Shown here: piece after piece, positions 1 to 8,862 of the stretch
Layout of the letters: every line of letters begins with the position of its first letter
How positions within the stretch are numbered: the stretch's first letter is position 1
Source of the DNA: Sphingobium sp. 66-54
Lineage (GTDB): Bacteria; Pseudomonadota; Alphaproteobacteria; Sphingomonadales; Sphingomonadaceae
DNA: 64,000 nt
Direction: 5' to 3'
Assembly: GCA_001899715.1 (NCBI GenBank)
Contig: MKWI01000006.1
Span: forward strand, 558,001-622,000
Notes under the pieces: model-generated
Database searches by the model: none
Seen by the model: only the letters and a program-made list of their open reading frames with translations
What the model was told of the DNA's origin: nothing
Program-made: the position numbers and the translations under genes

Positions 1-1
1 C

Positions 2-3000
2 ACCTTCAATCCGACGCTTGGTCCCGTCGACATGGAAAAGCAGGTCACGTTTCCGGTCGAAACCGCGTTGGCCGGTATTCCCGGCCTCACCCTGACCCGA
101 TCACTGACGCGCAACGGATTCAGCCAGGTGACGGCGGTATTCACCGACGACACCAACATCTATTTCGCGCGGCAGCAAGTGACCGAACGGCTCGCCCAGG
201 CAAGGGATAGCCTGCCTGCCGGCGTCCAGCCCAATCTGGCGCCGCTCAGCACCGGCCTCGGGGAGATTTTCTTCTACTCGGTCGCCTTCCGCCATCCCGA
301 CGGGAAGGGCGTGAAGATCGAGAACGGAAAGCCCGGCTGGCAGTCGGACGGCAGCTATCTCACGCCCGAAGGCGAGAAGCTGACGACCGAACTCGCCAAG
401 GCGGCTTATCTGCGGACGGTGCAGGACTGGATCATTCGCCCGCAGATGCGGACGGTGCAGGGCGTGGCCGGCGTCGATTCCAACGGCGGCTATGTGAAGC
501 AGTATCTCGTCCAACCCAACCTCAATGCGCTGGCTTCCTATGGTCTCTCGATCACGGAGCTGGCAGACTCGCTGGAGCGGGCCAACCTCTCTGCCGGTTC
601 CAATTACATTCGGCGGGCCGGTGAAAGTTTCCTTGTCCGCGCCGACGCACGCCTCAAGTCGATCCAGGACATTGAGGAGGCGGTCGTAGCCACGCGCGCC
701 GGCGTGCCGGTGCGTGTGAAGGATGTCGGTCACGTCGAGATCGGTGGCGCGGTCCGCACCGGCTCGGGCAGCCGCATGGGATCGGAGGCGGTCATTTCGA
801 CCGTGCTGATGCTGACCGGCAGCAACAGCCGGATCGTTGCCACCAGCGCGGCAGACAAGCTCACGGAAATCAACCGGGCACTTCCACCCGACGTCTTCGC
901 GGAGCCCGTTTACAATCGTTCCAAGCTCGTCAACGCCACCATCGCCACTGTCGAGAAGAATCTCGTCGAAGGCGCTTTGCTCGTCATCGTCGTCCTGTTC
1001 CTGCTGCTGGGCAATATCCGTGCAGCGCTCATCACCGCGGCAGTGATCCCGATCACCATGCTCATGACCGCTACCGGCATGAACAGGCTCGGCGTGTCGG
1101 GAAACCTCATGAGTCTCGGCGCGCTCGACTTCGGCTTGATCGTCGACGGCGCGGTCATCATCGTGGAGAACGCGCTCAGACGCCTTGCGGAGCGGCAGGA
1201 GCATGAAGGACGGCTTCTTACCCGATCCGAACGCATGGAGGAAACCACACTCGCCGCACAGGAGATGATCCGGCCGACCGTCTATGGCCAGCTCATCATC
1301 TTCCTGGTCTTCGTGCCGCTGCTCACCTTCCAGGGCGTCGAGGGTAAGACCTTCGCGCCGATGGCGATCACCCTGATGGTGGCGCTCGCGTCCGCCTTCG
1401 TGCTGTCGCTGACCTTCGTGCCCGCCATGATCGCGCTCGTGATCACCGGCAAGGTCAGCGAGACGGAGGTGAAGCCGATCCGCTGGTTCAAGGAGAAATA
1501 CGCGCCACTCCTGACCAAAGCGGTGGCGCATCCACTGCCGTTTGTCGCCAGTGGCGCGGGCGTGTTCGTGGCGGCGATATTCGCCTTCGGCCTGCTCGGC
1601 GAGGAGTTCATGCCGCAGCTCGACGAGAAGGACATCACCGTTACCAACTTCCGCGTGCCCTCGGCCTCAATCGACCAGTCGACGCAGATGCAGCTTCAGA
1701 TAGAAAATGCGCTGAAATCGCTACCGGAGGTGGCATTGGTCTTTTCCAAGAACGGCAACGCCGACCTTGGCACCGACCCGATGCCGCCCAACGCCTCGGA
1801 CACCTATGTCATCCCCAAGCCCGAGGATGAGTGGCCGGCCGAGGTCAAGTCGAAGGAGGACATCCTTAAGCGAATCGAGGAACGGATGAAGCCGCTGATC
1901 GGCAATCGCACCGAGATTCAGCAGCCCATTCAGATGCGCTTCAACGAACTCATCGCCGGCGTGCGCGCGGATGTCGCGGTCAAGCTCTATGGCGACGACC
2001 TCGGCGCGATGAGTGCCCAGGCCAACCGGATCGCCGGTATCCTTCGCTCGATACCGGGCGCCGGTGACGTCAGCGCAGAGCAAACATCGGGTGCGCCGAC
2101 CTTCGACGTTAAGATCGATCGGCAGGCTGCGGCGCGTTACGGCCTGTCGGTCGAGGAGGTGGCGAACACCGTCGCCGCCGCGCTCGGCGGGCGCGAGGCC
2201 GGGCTGCTGTTCGAGGGCGATCGGCGCTTCTCAGTGGTGGTGCGACTGCCGGACGCGCAGCGCGACGATCTGGAAACGCTTGGCGCGATTCCGGTCATGC
2301 TGCCCGCAGGACCGGGCGAGGTCGCGCGCTCGATCGCGCTGCGCGAGGTGGCACGGTTCAGCTACACACAAGGGTTGAACCAGATCAGCCGTGAGAACGG
2401 CAAGCGCATGGTCGTCGTGCAGGTCAATGTGCGCGGTCGCGATCTCGGGGGCTTCGTCACCGAAGCCCAGGAGAAGATCGGCCAGCTCAATCTGCCCGCT
2501 GGCATGTATACCGATTGGGGCGGCACGTTTGAAAGCCTCCAGTCGGCACGTTTGCGCCTGCTGATTGTGGTTCCGATCTGCTTCCTCGCCATTTACGCAC
2601 TGCTTTACATGGCGCTCGGCGGCTTCGTGCCGGCGGCGATCGTGTTCTCGGCAGTGCCGATGGCGCTGGCGGGTGGGGTGTTTGCGCTGCTGTTGCGTGG
2701 CATACCCTTCTCGATCACGGCGGCGGTTGGGTTCATCGCCCTGTCGGGCGTCGCCGTGCTCAACGGCCTCGTCATGATGAGCGCGATCCGAAAGCGGCGT
2801 GACGATGGCGTCGATGAGGATGAAGCGATCATCGGCGGCGCGATGGAACGTGTCCGGCCAGTGCTGATGACCGCATTGGTCGCCAGCCTCGGCTTCGTGC
2901 CGATGGCGCTCGCCACGGGCACCGGCGCCGAGGTGCAGCGTCCGCTCGCGACAGTCGTGATCGGGGGCCTCATCACCTGCACGGCGCTCACCCTGCTGGT

Positions 3001-3097
3001 CCTGCCGGCGATCACTGCGCTCATGTCCCGCTACATGGCCGGGCGCGGGCAAAGGGATGAGCGCGCAGAGCCGCATGAGCCCTTGCCGGCCAACTAG
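2..3097 (+). CDS. czcA: Heavy-metal efflux RND pump, CzcA/CnrA type (5' end cut by window)
   Basis: Inner-membrane RND subunit of a CzcCBA-type tripartite pump that expels divalent metal cations using the proton gradient. The frame is open from the left edge. The Met at base 32 is internal, because in this family the EKQVTFPVETALAGIPG block lies a few dozen residues from the N-terminus, so only a short N-terminal part is missing; about 1,031 residues remain. The TM4 signature DFGLIVDGAVIIVEN (bases 1127-1171) keeps the Asp/Asp/Glu set used for proton relay in divalent-metal HME pumps. Two large periplasmic regions and the second hydrophobic block ending in RPVLMTA (near base 2860) are present. 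The tail is charged, with no truncation. The czcC and czcB partners would be expected upstream, outside the window. The exact metal (Co, Zn, Cd or Ni) cannot be told from sequence; the nearby Ni/Co exporter hints at Ni/Co. Confidence 0.95.
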   Translation, partial: TFNPTLGPVDMEKQVTFPVETALAGIPGLTLTRSLTRNGFSQVTAVFTDDTNIYFARQQVTERLAQARDSLPAGVQPNLAPLSTGLGEIFFYSVAFRHPDGKGVKIENGKPGWQSDGSYLTPEGEKLTTELAKAAYLRTVQDWIIRPQMRTVQGVAGVDSNGGYVKQYLVQPNLNALASYGLSITELADSLERANLSAGSNYIRRAGESFLVRADARLKSIQDIEEAVVATRAGVPVRVKDVGHVEIGGAVRTGSGSRMGSEAVISTVLMLTGSNSRIVATSAADKLTEINRALPPDVFAEPVYNRSKLVNATIATVEKNLVEGALLVIVVLFLLLGNIRAALITAAVIPITMLMTATGMNRLGVSGNLMSLGALDFGLIVDGAVIIVENALRRLAERQEHEGRLLTRSERMEETTLAAQEMIRPTVYGQLIIFLVFVPLLTFQGVEGKTFAPMAITLMVALASAFVLSLTFVPAMIALVITGKVSETEVKPIRWFKEKYAPLLTKAVAHPLPFVASGAGVFVAAIFAFGLLGEEFMPQLDEKDITVTNFRVPSASIDQSTQMQLQIENALKSLPEVALVFSKNGNADLGTDPMPPNASDTYVIPKPEDEWPAEVKSKEDILKRIEERMKPLIGNRTEIQQPIQMRFNELIAGVRADVAVKLYGDDLGAMSAQANRIAGILRSIPGAGDVSAEQTSGAPTFDVKIDRQAAARYGLSVEEVANTVAAALGGREAGLLFEGDRRFSVVVRLPDAQRDDLETLGAIPVMLPAGPGEVARSIALREVARFSYTQGLNQISRENGKRMVVVQVNVRGRDLGGFVTEAQEKIGQLNLPAGMYTDWGGTFESLQSARLRLLIVVPICFLAIYALLYMALGGFVPAAIVFSAVPMALAGGVFALLLRGIPFSITAAVGFIALSGVAVLNGLVMMSAIRKRRDDGVDEDEAIIGGAMERVRPVLMTALVASLGFVPMALATGTGAEVQRPLATVVIGGLITCTALTLLVLPAITALMSRYMAGRGQRDERAEPHEPLPAN

Positions 3098-3166
3098 CAA
3101 GAGGGGCCGGCGGCGAACCGCAAACGTCGTCGGCCCCTCGACACGAAACGAAGAGAGGACAGCGTT

Positions 3167-3499
3167 ATGACAGCCAAATCCTATTCCTTGCTCCGTATCT
3201 TCACCGATGAACTGGCGATGAGCGGCGACCGTCCCGTGTTCGAGGTGATTCTGGAGAAGGCGAAAGCGCATAAACTGCTTGGAGTGACGGTCCTGAACGG
3301 GCGTGTCGGCTTCGGGCATTCCAAACTGATTCATGCCTCTGGCTTCCTCGATCGCAATGATCCCCTGGTCGTTGAAATCGTCGACGAAGACGAGCGCCTT
3401 CGGACGTTCGTGACGGAGATCAACACCATACGTAGCATCGGGCTCATCACGATCGCGCCGGTCGAGACATTGCTCGGCGCGCGCGACGATCAAGCCTGA
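3167..3499 (+). CDS. DUF190 family protein
   Basis: Small cytosolic protein (110 aa) of the DUF190 family, which has a PII-like ferredoxin fold and often sits beside crcB (fluoride) or metal-efflux genes. Family features are the start LLRIFTDE, the central VTVLNGRVGFG and the final IRSIGLITIAPVETLLG. It begins 69 bases after the RND pump on the same strand with an AGAGGA ribosome site just before the ATG, so it is probably co-transcribed. Its biochemical role is unknown; a ligand-sensing role next to the pump is inference from fold and position. Confidence 0.85.
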   Translation: MTAKSYSLLRIFTDELAMSGDRPVFEVILEKAKAHKLLGVTVLNGRVGFGHSKLIHASGFLDRNDPLVVEIVDEDERLRTFVTEINTIRSIGLITIAPVETLLGARDDQA

Positions 3500-3529
3500 A
3501 AAGGCCGTCGAGACGTCGGGAGCTGAGCC

Positions 3530-4012
3530 ATGTTCACCGTCGAGAATGAAACCGTCATCCACACGTCGCTTCCGCGGGTTTGGACCGCCATCACGAGGTT
3601 TGACGATTACCCTCGCTGGCATCCTTTCGTCAGAATAACCGGTTCGCTGACGTCGGATACAAAGGTCGATTATTCGTTCCGCATGAAGACAGGCAATGCG
3701 CCTTTCCGAACCGTCGATGCCCGCATTGTAACGGTAGATGAGCAGCGGTGCTTTGCCCTGCGCTTCGGTCTGGGAAAGCTTTTCGCACTGGAGGAAAGCT
3801 ACCTGCTCTCTGCAATCCCCCCAGGCGCGCGCGTGGTCCACAGTTTCCGCTGCACGGGGCTTTTATCCTTGCTGCCGCTCAAAGGTGCGAAGCGACTTTT
3901 CGGTTCGTTGCTCAGGGCCGAGGACCGCTTGCTCGCGCGGCATCTTGCGCTCCGCAGGCCGTCAACTGCACCCAGGCGTCGCGCCAGGAAGGGCTTTCGC
4001 TCCGGTGCTTAA
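3530..4012 (+). CDS. SRPBCC (START/polyketide-cyclase-like) protein
   Basis: A 160-residue protein of the SRPBCC superfamily: a helix-grip fold with a deep hydrophobic cavity for small lipophilic ligands. The opening region, with an IHTSLPRVWTAITRFDDYPRWHPFV-like pattern (residues about 9-33), is typical: a beta strand, the VW helix, then an aromatic Y-P-W-H-P motif. The C-terminal tail is Arg-rich. It lies 30 bases after the DUF190 gene and probably belongs to the same transcript. No ligand or enzymatic role can be assigned. A longer overlapping frame that runs on into the ATPase gene is a shadow. Confidence 0.75.
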   Translation: MFTVENETVIHTSLPRVWTAITRFDDYPRWHPFVRITGSLTSDTKVDYSFRMKTGNAPFRTVDARIVTVDEQRCFALRFGLGKLFALEESYLLSAIPPGARVVHSFRCTGLLSLLPLKGAKRLFGSLLRAEDRLLARHLALRRPSTAPRRRARKGFRSGA

Positions 4013-4164
4013 AATCGAGATTGGTTCGGGCCTGCCCCTTGAGGTCTGAACCACGCCGCGGGCGCTCGCCCCCGCGCTCGCGGCGAAATGTCCCCTCAGG
4101 GTGCGGGAAACGGGAGCCTCTATCGGGCGAACGGAAAAATGAAGCGACAGGAGGCAGCGTTACG

Positions 4165-6042
4165 ATGAGTGAGGCAGTTGAACCCCGGGAAGACGGTGCG
4201 ACCTGGCGCGACCTGATGACACGGGAACGCTGGATCGAAATTGGCCGGATACTGCTTACCGGCACGGTGGCGCTGCTGTATTGGCAACAGCTTGTGCCGA
4301 TCCAGGTGCTTTGGGCTGCGGTCGTCATCGGCCTCTATCCGCTGGTCAGGACAGGGCTCGCCGACCTCATAACTGAACGTAAGATCGGCACCGAGATCTT
4401 CGTGACGATCGCGACCATTGTCGCGATATTCGGCGGCGAAACTGTGGCCGGCGCCGTCCTAATGGTCATCATTCTCATTGCGGAGTTCATTGCCGACCTC
4501 AATACCGATCGCGCTCGCGCCTCGATCAAGGCGCTGATCGGGTCCGTGCCCCAAACCGCGATCGTGCGGGATAACGGGTCGGAGCGCACGGTGCCGATCG
4601 CGGCGCTCAAGGCGGGCAACATCGTCCTCGCGCGAACCGGCGAGAAAATCCCGGTCGATGGCGTGGTCGTCGGCGGGCGAGCCTCGGTCAACCAGGCACC
4701 GATCACCGGTGAAAGCGTCCCCCAGGACAAGACGGAGGGTGCAGAGGTGTTCGCCGGCACCATCGTTGAAGCCGGCGCGCTCGACATCCGAACCGAAAAG
4801 GTCGGCGGCGATACGATCTTCTCCCGCATCATCGCGCTGGTCGAAAATGCCGAAGCCGAGGCTGCCCCCGTGCAGAAGCTGGCCGACAAGGTCGCGGGAT
4901 GGCTGATCCCGGTCGTGTTCGTCTTCCTGATCGTCGTTTTTCTGGTGACGCGCGACGTCTCCAAGATCGTGACCTTGTTGATCTTCACCTCGCCGGCAGA
5001 GCTTGGCCTGGCGACGCCGATCGTCATGATCGCCGCGATTGCCAGGGCTGCTCGCAGCGGCATTCTCATCAAGGGCGGGCTCTATCTTGAGCAACTCGCC
5101 AAGGCAGACGCGATCGCCTTTGACAAGACCGGCACGCTGACCGCCAACAAGCCGTTAGTGGTCGACGTCAAGGTGACCAATCCAGATTTTTCGGAAACGA
5201 CACTGCTGCGGATCGCGGCCGCCGCCGATCGCCGCTCAGCCCACCCTTTGGCCAAGGCGGTGGTCGAGGCGGCCGCCGAGGACGGAATCACAGTGCCGGA
5301 ACCGGAAAACTACGAGCAGGTTCAGGGTCGAGGCGTTAGGGCGACCGTGGAAGGCAGAACCGTTCTCGTAGGTAATCCGGCTTTACTTCGCGAGAACGGC
5401 GTGTCCATCGCCTATGCTGTCGAAGATCGGGATCGCACGCCCGTCCACGTCGCGGTTGACGGCCGGTTTTGCGGGATCATCTTCATCGCCGATACGCTGC
5501 GCCCAGGGGCGCGAGAAGCCATCGCCGCTTTGAAGGAAAATGGCGTCAGACATATCGTCATGCTGACCGGCGACAATCAGACGACTGCTAACGCGATTGC
5601 GAGAGACTTGGGTGTCGATGAGGTCAAGGCCGACCTGATGCCCGAAGACAAAGTCGCCATGATCGCCGACTTGCAGAAGCGCGGCTATAAGGTTGCGATG
5701 GTGGGTGACGGCGTCAACGACGCGCCGGCACTCGCGCGTGCCGACATTGGCATCGCCATGGGCGGCGGCGGCACGCAGGCGGCGTTGGAAGCCGCTGACA
5801 TCGCACTGATGACCGACGACCTCGGCAAGATTGTTGGCGCGCGCACTATCGCGCGTCGCGCCTATCGGACCGTCCAGGAAAATCTCTGGGTCGGTGTCGG
5901 AGTGGTCCATGTGCTTGGCATCACCGCCGCGCTCATGGGCTGGATTGGACCAATCCAGGCGGCGTTCATCCATCTGGGACCAGACGTTCTCGTGTTCCTT
6001 AATTCGGTCAAGCTTCTGCGCGTCAGGATTGCGGAAGCATGA
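4165..6042 (+). CDS. P1B-type heavy-metal ATPase with atypical membrane metal site
   Basis: ATP-driven metal export pump of the inner membrane, 625 aa. The start is set at 4165 because AGGAGG lies just upstream and the first conserved helices follow; there is no N-terminal HMA metal-binding domain. All catalytic elements are intact: TGES (181-184), phosphorylation loop DKTGTLT (Asp320), the HP motif (His360), and GDGVND (514-519). The odd part is the transmembrane metal site. Where P1B pumps have CPC, SPC or TPC, this has TSPAELGLATP (275-285), with no cysteine, and the usual last-helix HEG-type stretch reads HLGPDVLVFLNSVKLLR. Substrate is therefore uncertain; the classification rests on the overall P1B layout and on neighbours in a metal island. 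The VIT gene follows on the same strand. Confidence 0.9.
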   Translation: MSEAVEPREDGATWRDLMTRERWIEIGRILLTGTVALLYWQQLVPIQVLWAAVVIGLYPLVRTGLADLITERKIGTEIFVTIATIVAIFGGETVAGAVLMVIILIAEFIADLNTDRARASIKALIGSVPQTAIVRDNGSERTVPIAALKAGNIVLARTGEKIPVDGVVVGGRASVNQAPITGESVPQDKTEGAEVFAGTIVEAGALDIRTEKVGGDTIFSRIIALVENAEAEAAPVQKLADKVAGWLIPVVFVFLIVVFLVTRDVSKIVTLLIFTSPAELGLATPIVMIAAIARAARSGILIKGGLYLEQLAKADAIAFDKTGTLTANKPLVVDVKVTNPDFSETTLLRIAAAADRRSAHPLAKAVVEAAAEDGITVPEPENYEQVQGRGVRATVEGRTVLVGNPALLRENGVSIAYAVEDRDRTPVHVAVDGRFCGIIFIADTLRPGAREAIAALKENGVRHIVMLTGDNQTTANAIARDLGVDEVKADLMPEDKVAMIADLQKRGYKVAMVGDGVNDAPALARADIGIAMGGGGTQAALEAADIALMTDDLGKIVGARTIARRAYRTVQENLWVGVGVVHVLGITAALMGWIGPIQAAFIHLGPDVLVFLNSVKLLRVRIAEA

Positions 6043-6161
6043 TGGAGGGGTCTCGGCGTTGGCCACCGAGTGCTGAGTCCTTCGGGCATAAGTGCGGAAA
6101 CAGTCCGCGCCATGGGCGTCTCACTGGATGCCCATCGCGAACGAGGCAGGGAGACTGAGGC
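6043..6161 (+). promoter_or_regulatory. Structured leader of the VIT gene (three hairpins)
   Basis: The 119-base gap between the ATPase stop and the VIT start folds by eye into three successive stems: 6052-6070 (CTCGG/CCGAG), 6092-6110 (7 bp around loop AACAG, including one wobble) and 6112-6135 (10 bp with wobbles around loop CACT). The last ends 26 bases before the ATG. No U-run follows, so this is not a simple terminator. It could be a metal-responsive RNA or an mRNA-stabilising element; it does not match any riboswitch consensus that I can recall. Confidence 0.45.
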
Positions 6162-6857
6162 ATGCGACATCCGAGCGAACGGCATCTGGTGCAGCGGGTC
6201 GGCTGGCTGCGAGCGGCAGTGCTCGGCGCTAATGACGGCATCATTTCAACCTCCAGCCTGGTGGTCGGCATCGCTTCGGCCCAGACGAGTTCGTCGACGG
6301 TAATGCTGACCGGCGTCGCAGCGCTTATCGCCGGCGCAATCTCGATGGCGGCGGGTGAGTATGTCTCGGTGAGCAGTCAGGCCGATGTCGAAGGCTCCGA
6401 CCGGCTGCGCGAAACGCGCGAACATGCATCAGACCCCGAGGAGGAACGCCGCGAACTGGCCGCTGTCTATGAAGCGCGCGGGCTTGCACCCGACCTCGCC
6501 GTCCAGGTCGCCGAGCAGTTGATGCGCAGCGATCCGGTCGGCGCGCACATGCGTGACGAGCTTGGCATCACGTCCGAATTGGCGGCACGGCCGATCCAGG
6601 CGGCACTGGCGTCGGCGGCAACCTTCTGCGCAGGTGCGATCATACCGGTGTTAATGGTCGGCGTGGTCCCGCGCGCCTCGCTGGTCATCGCAATCACGAT
6701 CGCGACGCTCGTCCTCCTCGCCATTCTCGGCGCGATCGGCGCAAGGGCAGGCGGCGCGTCGATGTGGCGTGGCGCGGTGCGGGTGACCTTCTGGGGCGCG
6801 ATCGCGCTGGCAGCCACGGCGGGCATCGGCCACCTGTTCGGCACGACTGTGCAGTGA
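6162..6857 (+). CDS. VIT/CCC1-family Fe2+/Mn2+ transporter
   Basis: Integral membrane protein (231 aa) of the VIT1/CCC1 family, which moves Fe2+ or Mn2+ across membranes. The N-terminal block with WLRAAVLGANDGIIST and GAISMAAGEYVSVSSQ carries the family-typical residues of the first two helices. Next comes an acidic cytosolic stretch (about residues 75-130, with DPEEERRELA) that in plant VIT1 binds metal, then three more helices. The length fits bacterial members. It stands between the P1B ATPase and a YqaA-like gene and is preceded by an unusual structured leader. Whether it detoxifies Mn/Fe by export is inference. Confidence 0.88.
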   Translation: MRHPSERHLVQRVGWLRAAVLGANDGIISTSSLVVGIASAQTSSSTVMLTGVAALIAGAISMAAGEYVSVSSQADVEGSDRLRETREHASDPEEERRELAAVYEARGLAPDLAVQVAEQLMRSDPVGAHMRDELGITSELAARPIQAALASAATFCAGAIIPVLMVGVVPRASLVIAITIATLVLLAILGAIGARAGGASMWRGAVRVTFWGAIALAATAGIGHLFGTTVQ

Positions 6858-6891
6858 AGGATGCGAACCGCTATGCCTTCTGTCGATCGCG

Positions 6892-7332
6892 ATGATCGCT
6901 ATAGCGGCGCCCTATGCCGGGTTGTTCGTGACAGCGTTCGTCGCCGCGACCCTGCTGCCTGCACAGTCCGAAATCCTGCTCTCGGCGATGGCGATCAGTG
7001 GGCGATACGATCTGCTCCTGCTGCTGTTAAGTGCGACGGCAGGAAACACGCTCGGTTCGCTTTTCAATTGGCTGCTCGGACGCGGTTTCGAACGGCTGCG
7101 CGACCGGCGCTGGTTTCCGTTCAAGGCCGCCACGGTCGAGAAGGCCGTTTGCTGGTATGCCCGGTGGGGCAAATGGTCTCTCCTGCTTTCCTGGGCGCCG
7201 ATTGTAGGAGATCCGCTAACCTTTGCGGCCGGATTGCTACGCACGCCTTTACGGGTCTTCCTGCCGCTGGTGTTGCTGGCCAAAGGCGGGCGCTATGCCG
7301 TGCTGCTGATCGCGGTCGAGGCTGTGCGGTAA
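6892..7332 (+). CDS. YqaA/DedA-like (VTT-domain) membrane protein
   Basis: Small inner-membrane protein (146 aa) of the YqaA branch of the DedA/VTT family. Visible features are the LLPAQSEILLSAM segment (residues 22-34), the glycine-rich AGNTLGSLFNWLLGRG re-entrant region (about 50-65) and WAPIVGDPLTFAAGLLR (101-117), which correspond to the conserved VTT motifs. DedA relatives take part in lipid scrambling and membrane homeostasis; YqaA members often neighbour metal genes. The ATG at 6892 follows the VIT gene by 34 bases. The exact role is unknown. Confidence 0.8.
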   Translation: MIAIAAPYAGLFVTAFVAATLLPAQSEILLSAMAISGRYDLLLLLLSATAGNTLGSLFNWLLGRGFERLRDRRWFPFKAATVEKAVCWYARWGKWSLLLSWAPIVGDPLTFAAGLLRTPLRVFLPLVLLAKGGRYAVLLIAVEAVR

Positions 7333-7395
7333 TCTGCGAAAGCTGCTGCGTGTCGCCTCACCAAATTCAGCGCCCAACAAGTGGAAGTGTGAAGC

Positions 7396-8712
7396 ATGGT
7401 TCGAAGATTTTTTGCGGACGCCCCTGATTTCAAATTGGATTTTGACGCACTGGTGGAAGCGCGGCGCGAAGCCGACGAGGATGTCTCGGTGGTCGTGCGC
7501 GAGGTGATCGCGGCTGTTCGCCGGGACGGCGACGATGCGTTGCGCGCCTATACTTGGAAGTGGGATCGGCACGACCTCGACCAGACCGGATGGACGATCG
7601 GCCGCGACGTTTGCGAGAGGGTGTTCCGCGACCTCGACCCTGACTTGCGTATGGCCCTGGAACTTGCCGCGCGGCGGATTGCCACCTACCATGAAAGGCA
7701 GTTGCCCACGGACAGCGACTATGTGGACGGTGCTGGCGTCCGGCTCGGCGCGCGATGGCGGGCAGTGGAAAGCGCCGGTATCTATGTGCCGGGGGGCCGA
7801 GCCACTTATCCCTCATCGGTGCTGATGAACGCGATTCCTGCCGCCGTTGCGGGCGTAAGTCGCGTGGTGATGGCGACCCCGATGCCCGATGGCATCGCCA
7901 ACCCGCTGGTGCTGGCGGCGGCCTACCTCGCCGGCATTGACGAGGTGCGTCCGATTGGCGGTGCACAAGCGGTCGCCGCGCTGGCTTACGGCACTGGGTC
8001 GATCCCACGCGTCGATGTCATCACCGGTCCGGGCAATGCCTGGGTCGCCGAAGCCAAGCGGCAGGTTTACGGTGTCGTGGGAATCGACATGGTCGCGGGT
8101 CCATCCGAGATTGTCGTCCTGGCGGATGGAGCGAACGATGCGGATTGCATCGCCGCCGACCTTCTCAGTCAGGCCGAACATGATCCGACGAGCCAGTCGA
8201 TCCTCATCACCAACGATCGGGCCTTCGCCGACCACGTCGCTGCGGCGGTCGAAGTGCAACTCGGCACCCTCGCCACTTCGGCGGTGGCGCGTTCCTCGTG
8301 GGAAGCGCATGGCGCGATCATTGTCGTCCCTGCTCTCGACGATGCCATACCACTCATCGATGCGCTTGCGCCCGAACATCTCCAGATCGCCACCCCTCGA
8401 CCTCGCCATCTTTTTGACCGTGTCGCACATGCTGGCTCGGTCTTTCTCGGCCAGCATACGCCGGAAGCTATCGGCGACTATATCGCTGGCCCCAATCACG
8501 TCCTGCCAACAGGGCGCCGGGCGCGGTTCGCCTCAGGACTATCGGTGCTTGATTTCATGAAGCGCACCAGCGTTATCGAGCTGGACGAACGGGCTTTACG
8601 AGAACTCGGTCGTGCAGCCGTGACCCTTGCCGAGGCTGAAGGACTGCCCGCCCATGCTGCATCTGTGGGTCGCCGTCTTGAATGGAATAGCCGTTCTTAC
8701 AATCGGAGTTAA
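7396..8712 (+). CDS. hisD: Histidinol dehydrogenase
   Basis: Zinc enzyme that oxidises L-histidinol twice with NAD to L-histidine, the last two steps of histidine synthesis. At 438 aa it is full length and keeps all recognisable functional residues: Gln and His of SQAEHDPTSQS (Zn ligands), Glu-His of LAPEHLQI (catalytic base), Asp of GDYIAGPNHVLPT and His of LPAHAASV. GPGN and the YVPGG nucleotide region are present. It lies inside a metal-resistance island, about 21 kb from the hisBHAFE run, with no other histidine gene beside it, so it may be a second copy. Histidine chelates nickel, which makes the position notable; the link is speculation. Confidence 0.95.
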   Translation: MVRRFFADAPDFKLDFDALVEARREADEDVSVVVREVIAAVRRDGDDALRAYTWKWDRHDLDQTGWTIGRDVCERVFRDLDPDLRMALELAARRIATYHERQLPTDSDYVDGAGVRLGARWRAVESAGIYVPGGRATYPSSVLMNAIPAAVAGVSRVVMATPMPDGIANPLVLAAAYLAGIDEVRPIGGAQAVAALAYGTGSIPRVDVITGPGNAWVAEAKRQVYGVVGIDMVAGPSEIVVLADGANDADCIAADLLSQAEHDPTSQSILITNDRAFADHVAAAVEVQLGTLATSAVARSSWEAHGAIIVVPALDDAIPLIDALAPEHLQIATPRPRHLFDRVAHAGSVFLGQHTPEAIGDYIAGPNHVLPTGRRARFASGLSVLDFMKRTSVIELDERALRELGRAAVTLAEAEGLPAHAASVGRRLEWNSRSYNRS

Positions 8713-8862
8713 GGTGCACGAACATGCGCTCTTCCCATTTGACGATGCAATATTGATGAACGCAAGTCCCTTTTGTTGCGAATGCGAATTGTTTGCGCTA
8801 CGTGGGTGATGTTGAATTGGACCTTGGGCTTCTTAGAAGCAATCGAAATCAGGGATATATGC

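Noticed and set aside
101-1531. Long minus-strand frame opposite the RND pump gene
   Set aside because: Low-complexity, His/Arg/Asp-rich translation without any family pattern; a GC-bias shadow of the pump gene.
3748-4164. N-terminal extension of the P1B ATPase frame
   Set aside because: The extension overlaps the SRPBCC gene and has no similarity to the family; the AGGAGG site supports the start at 4165.
6043-6161. yybP-ykoY manganese riboswitch before the VIT gene
   Set aside because: The conserved loop sequences of that class as I recall them are not present; kept only as an unassigned structured leader.
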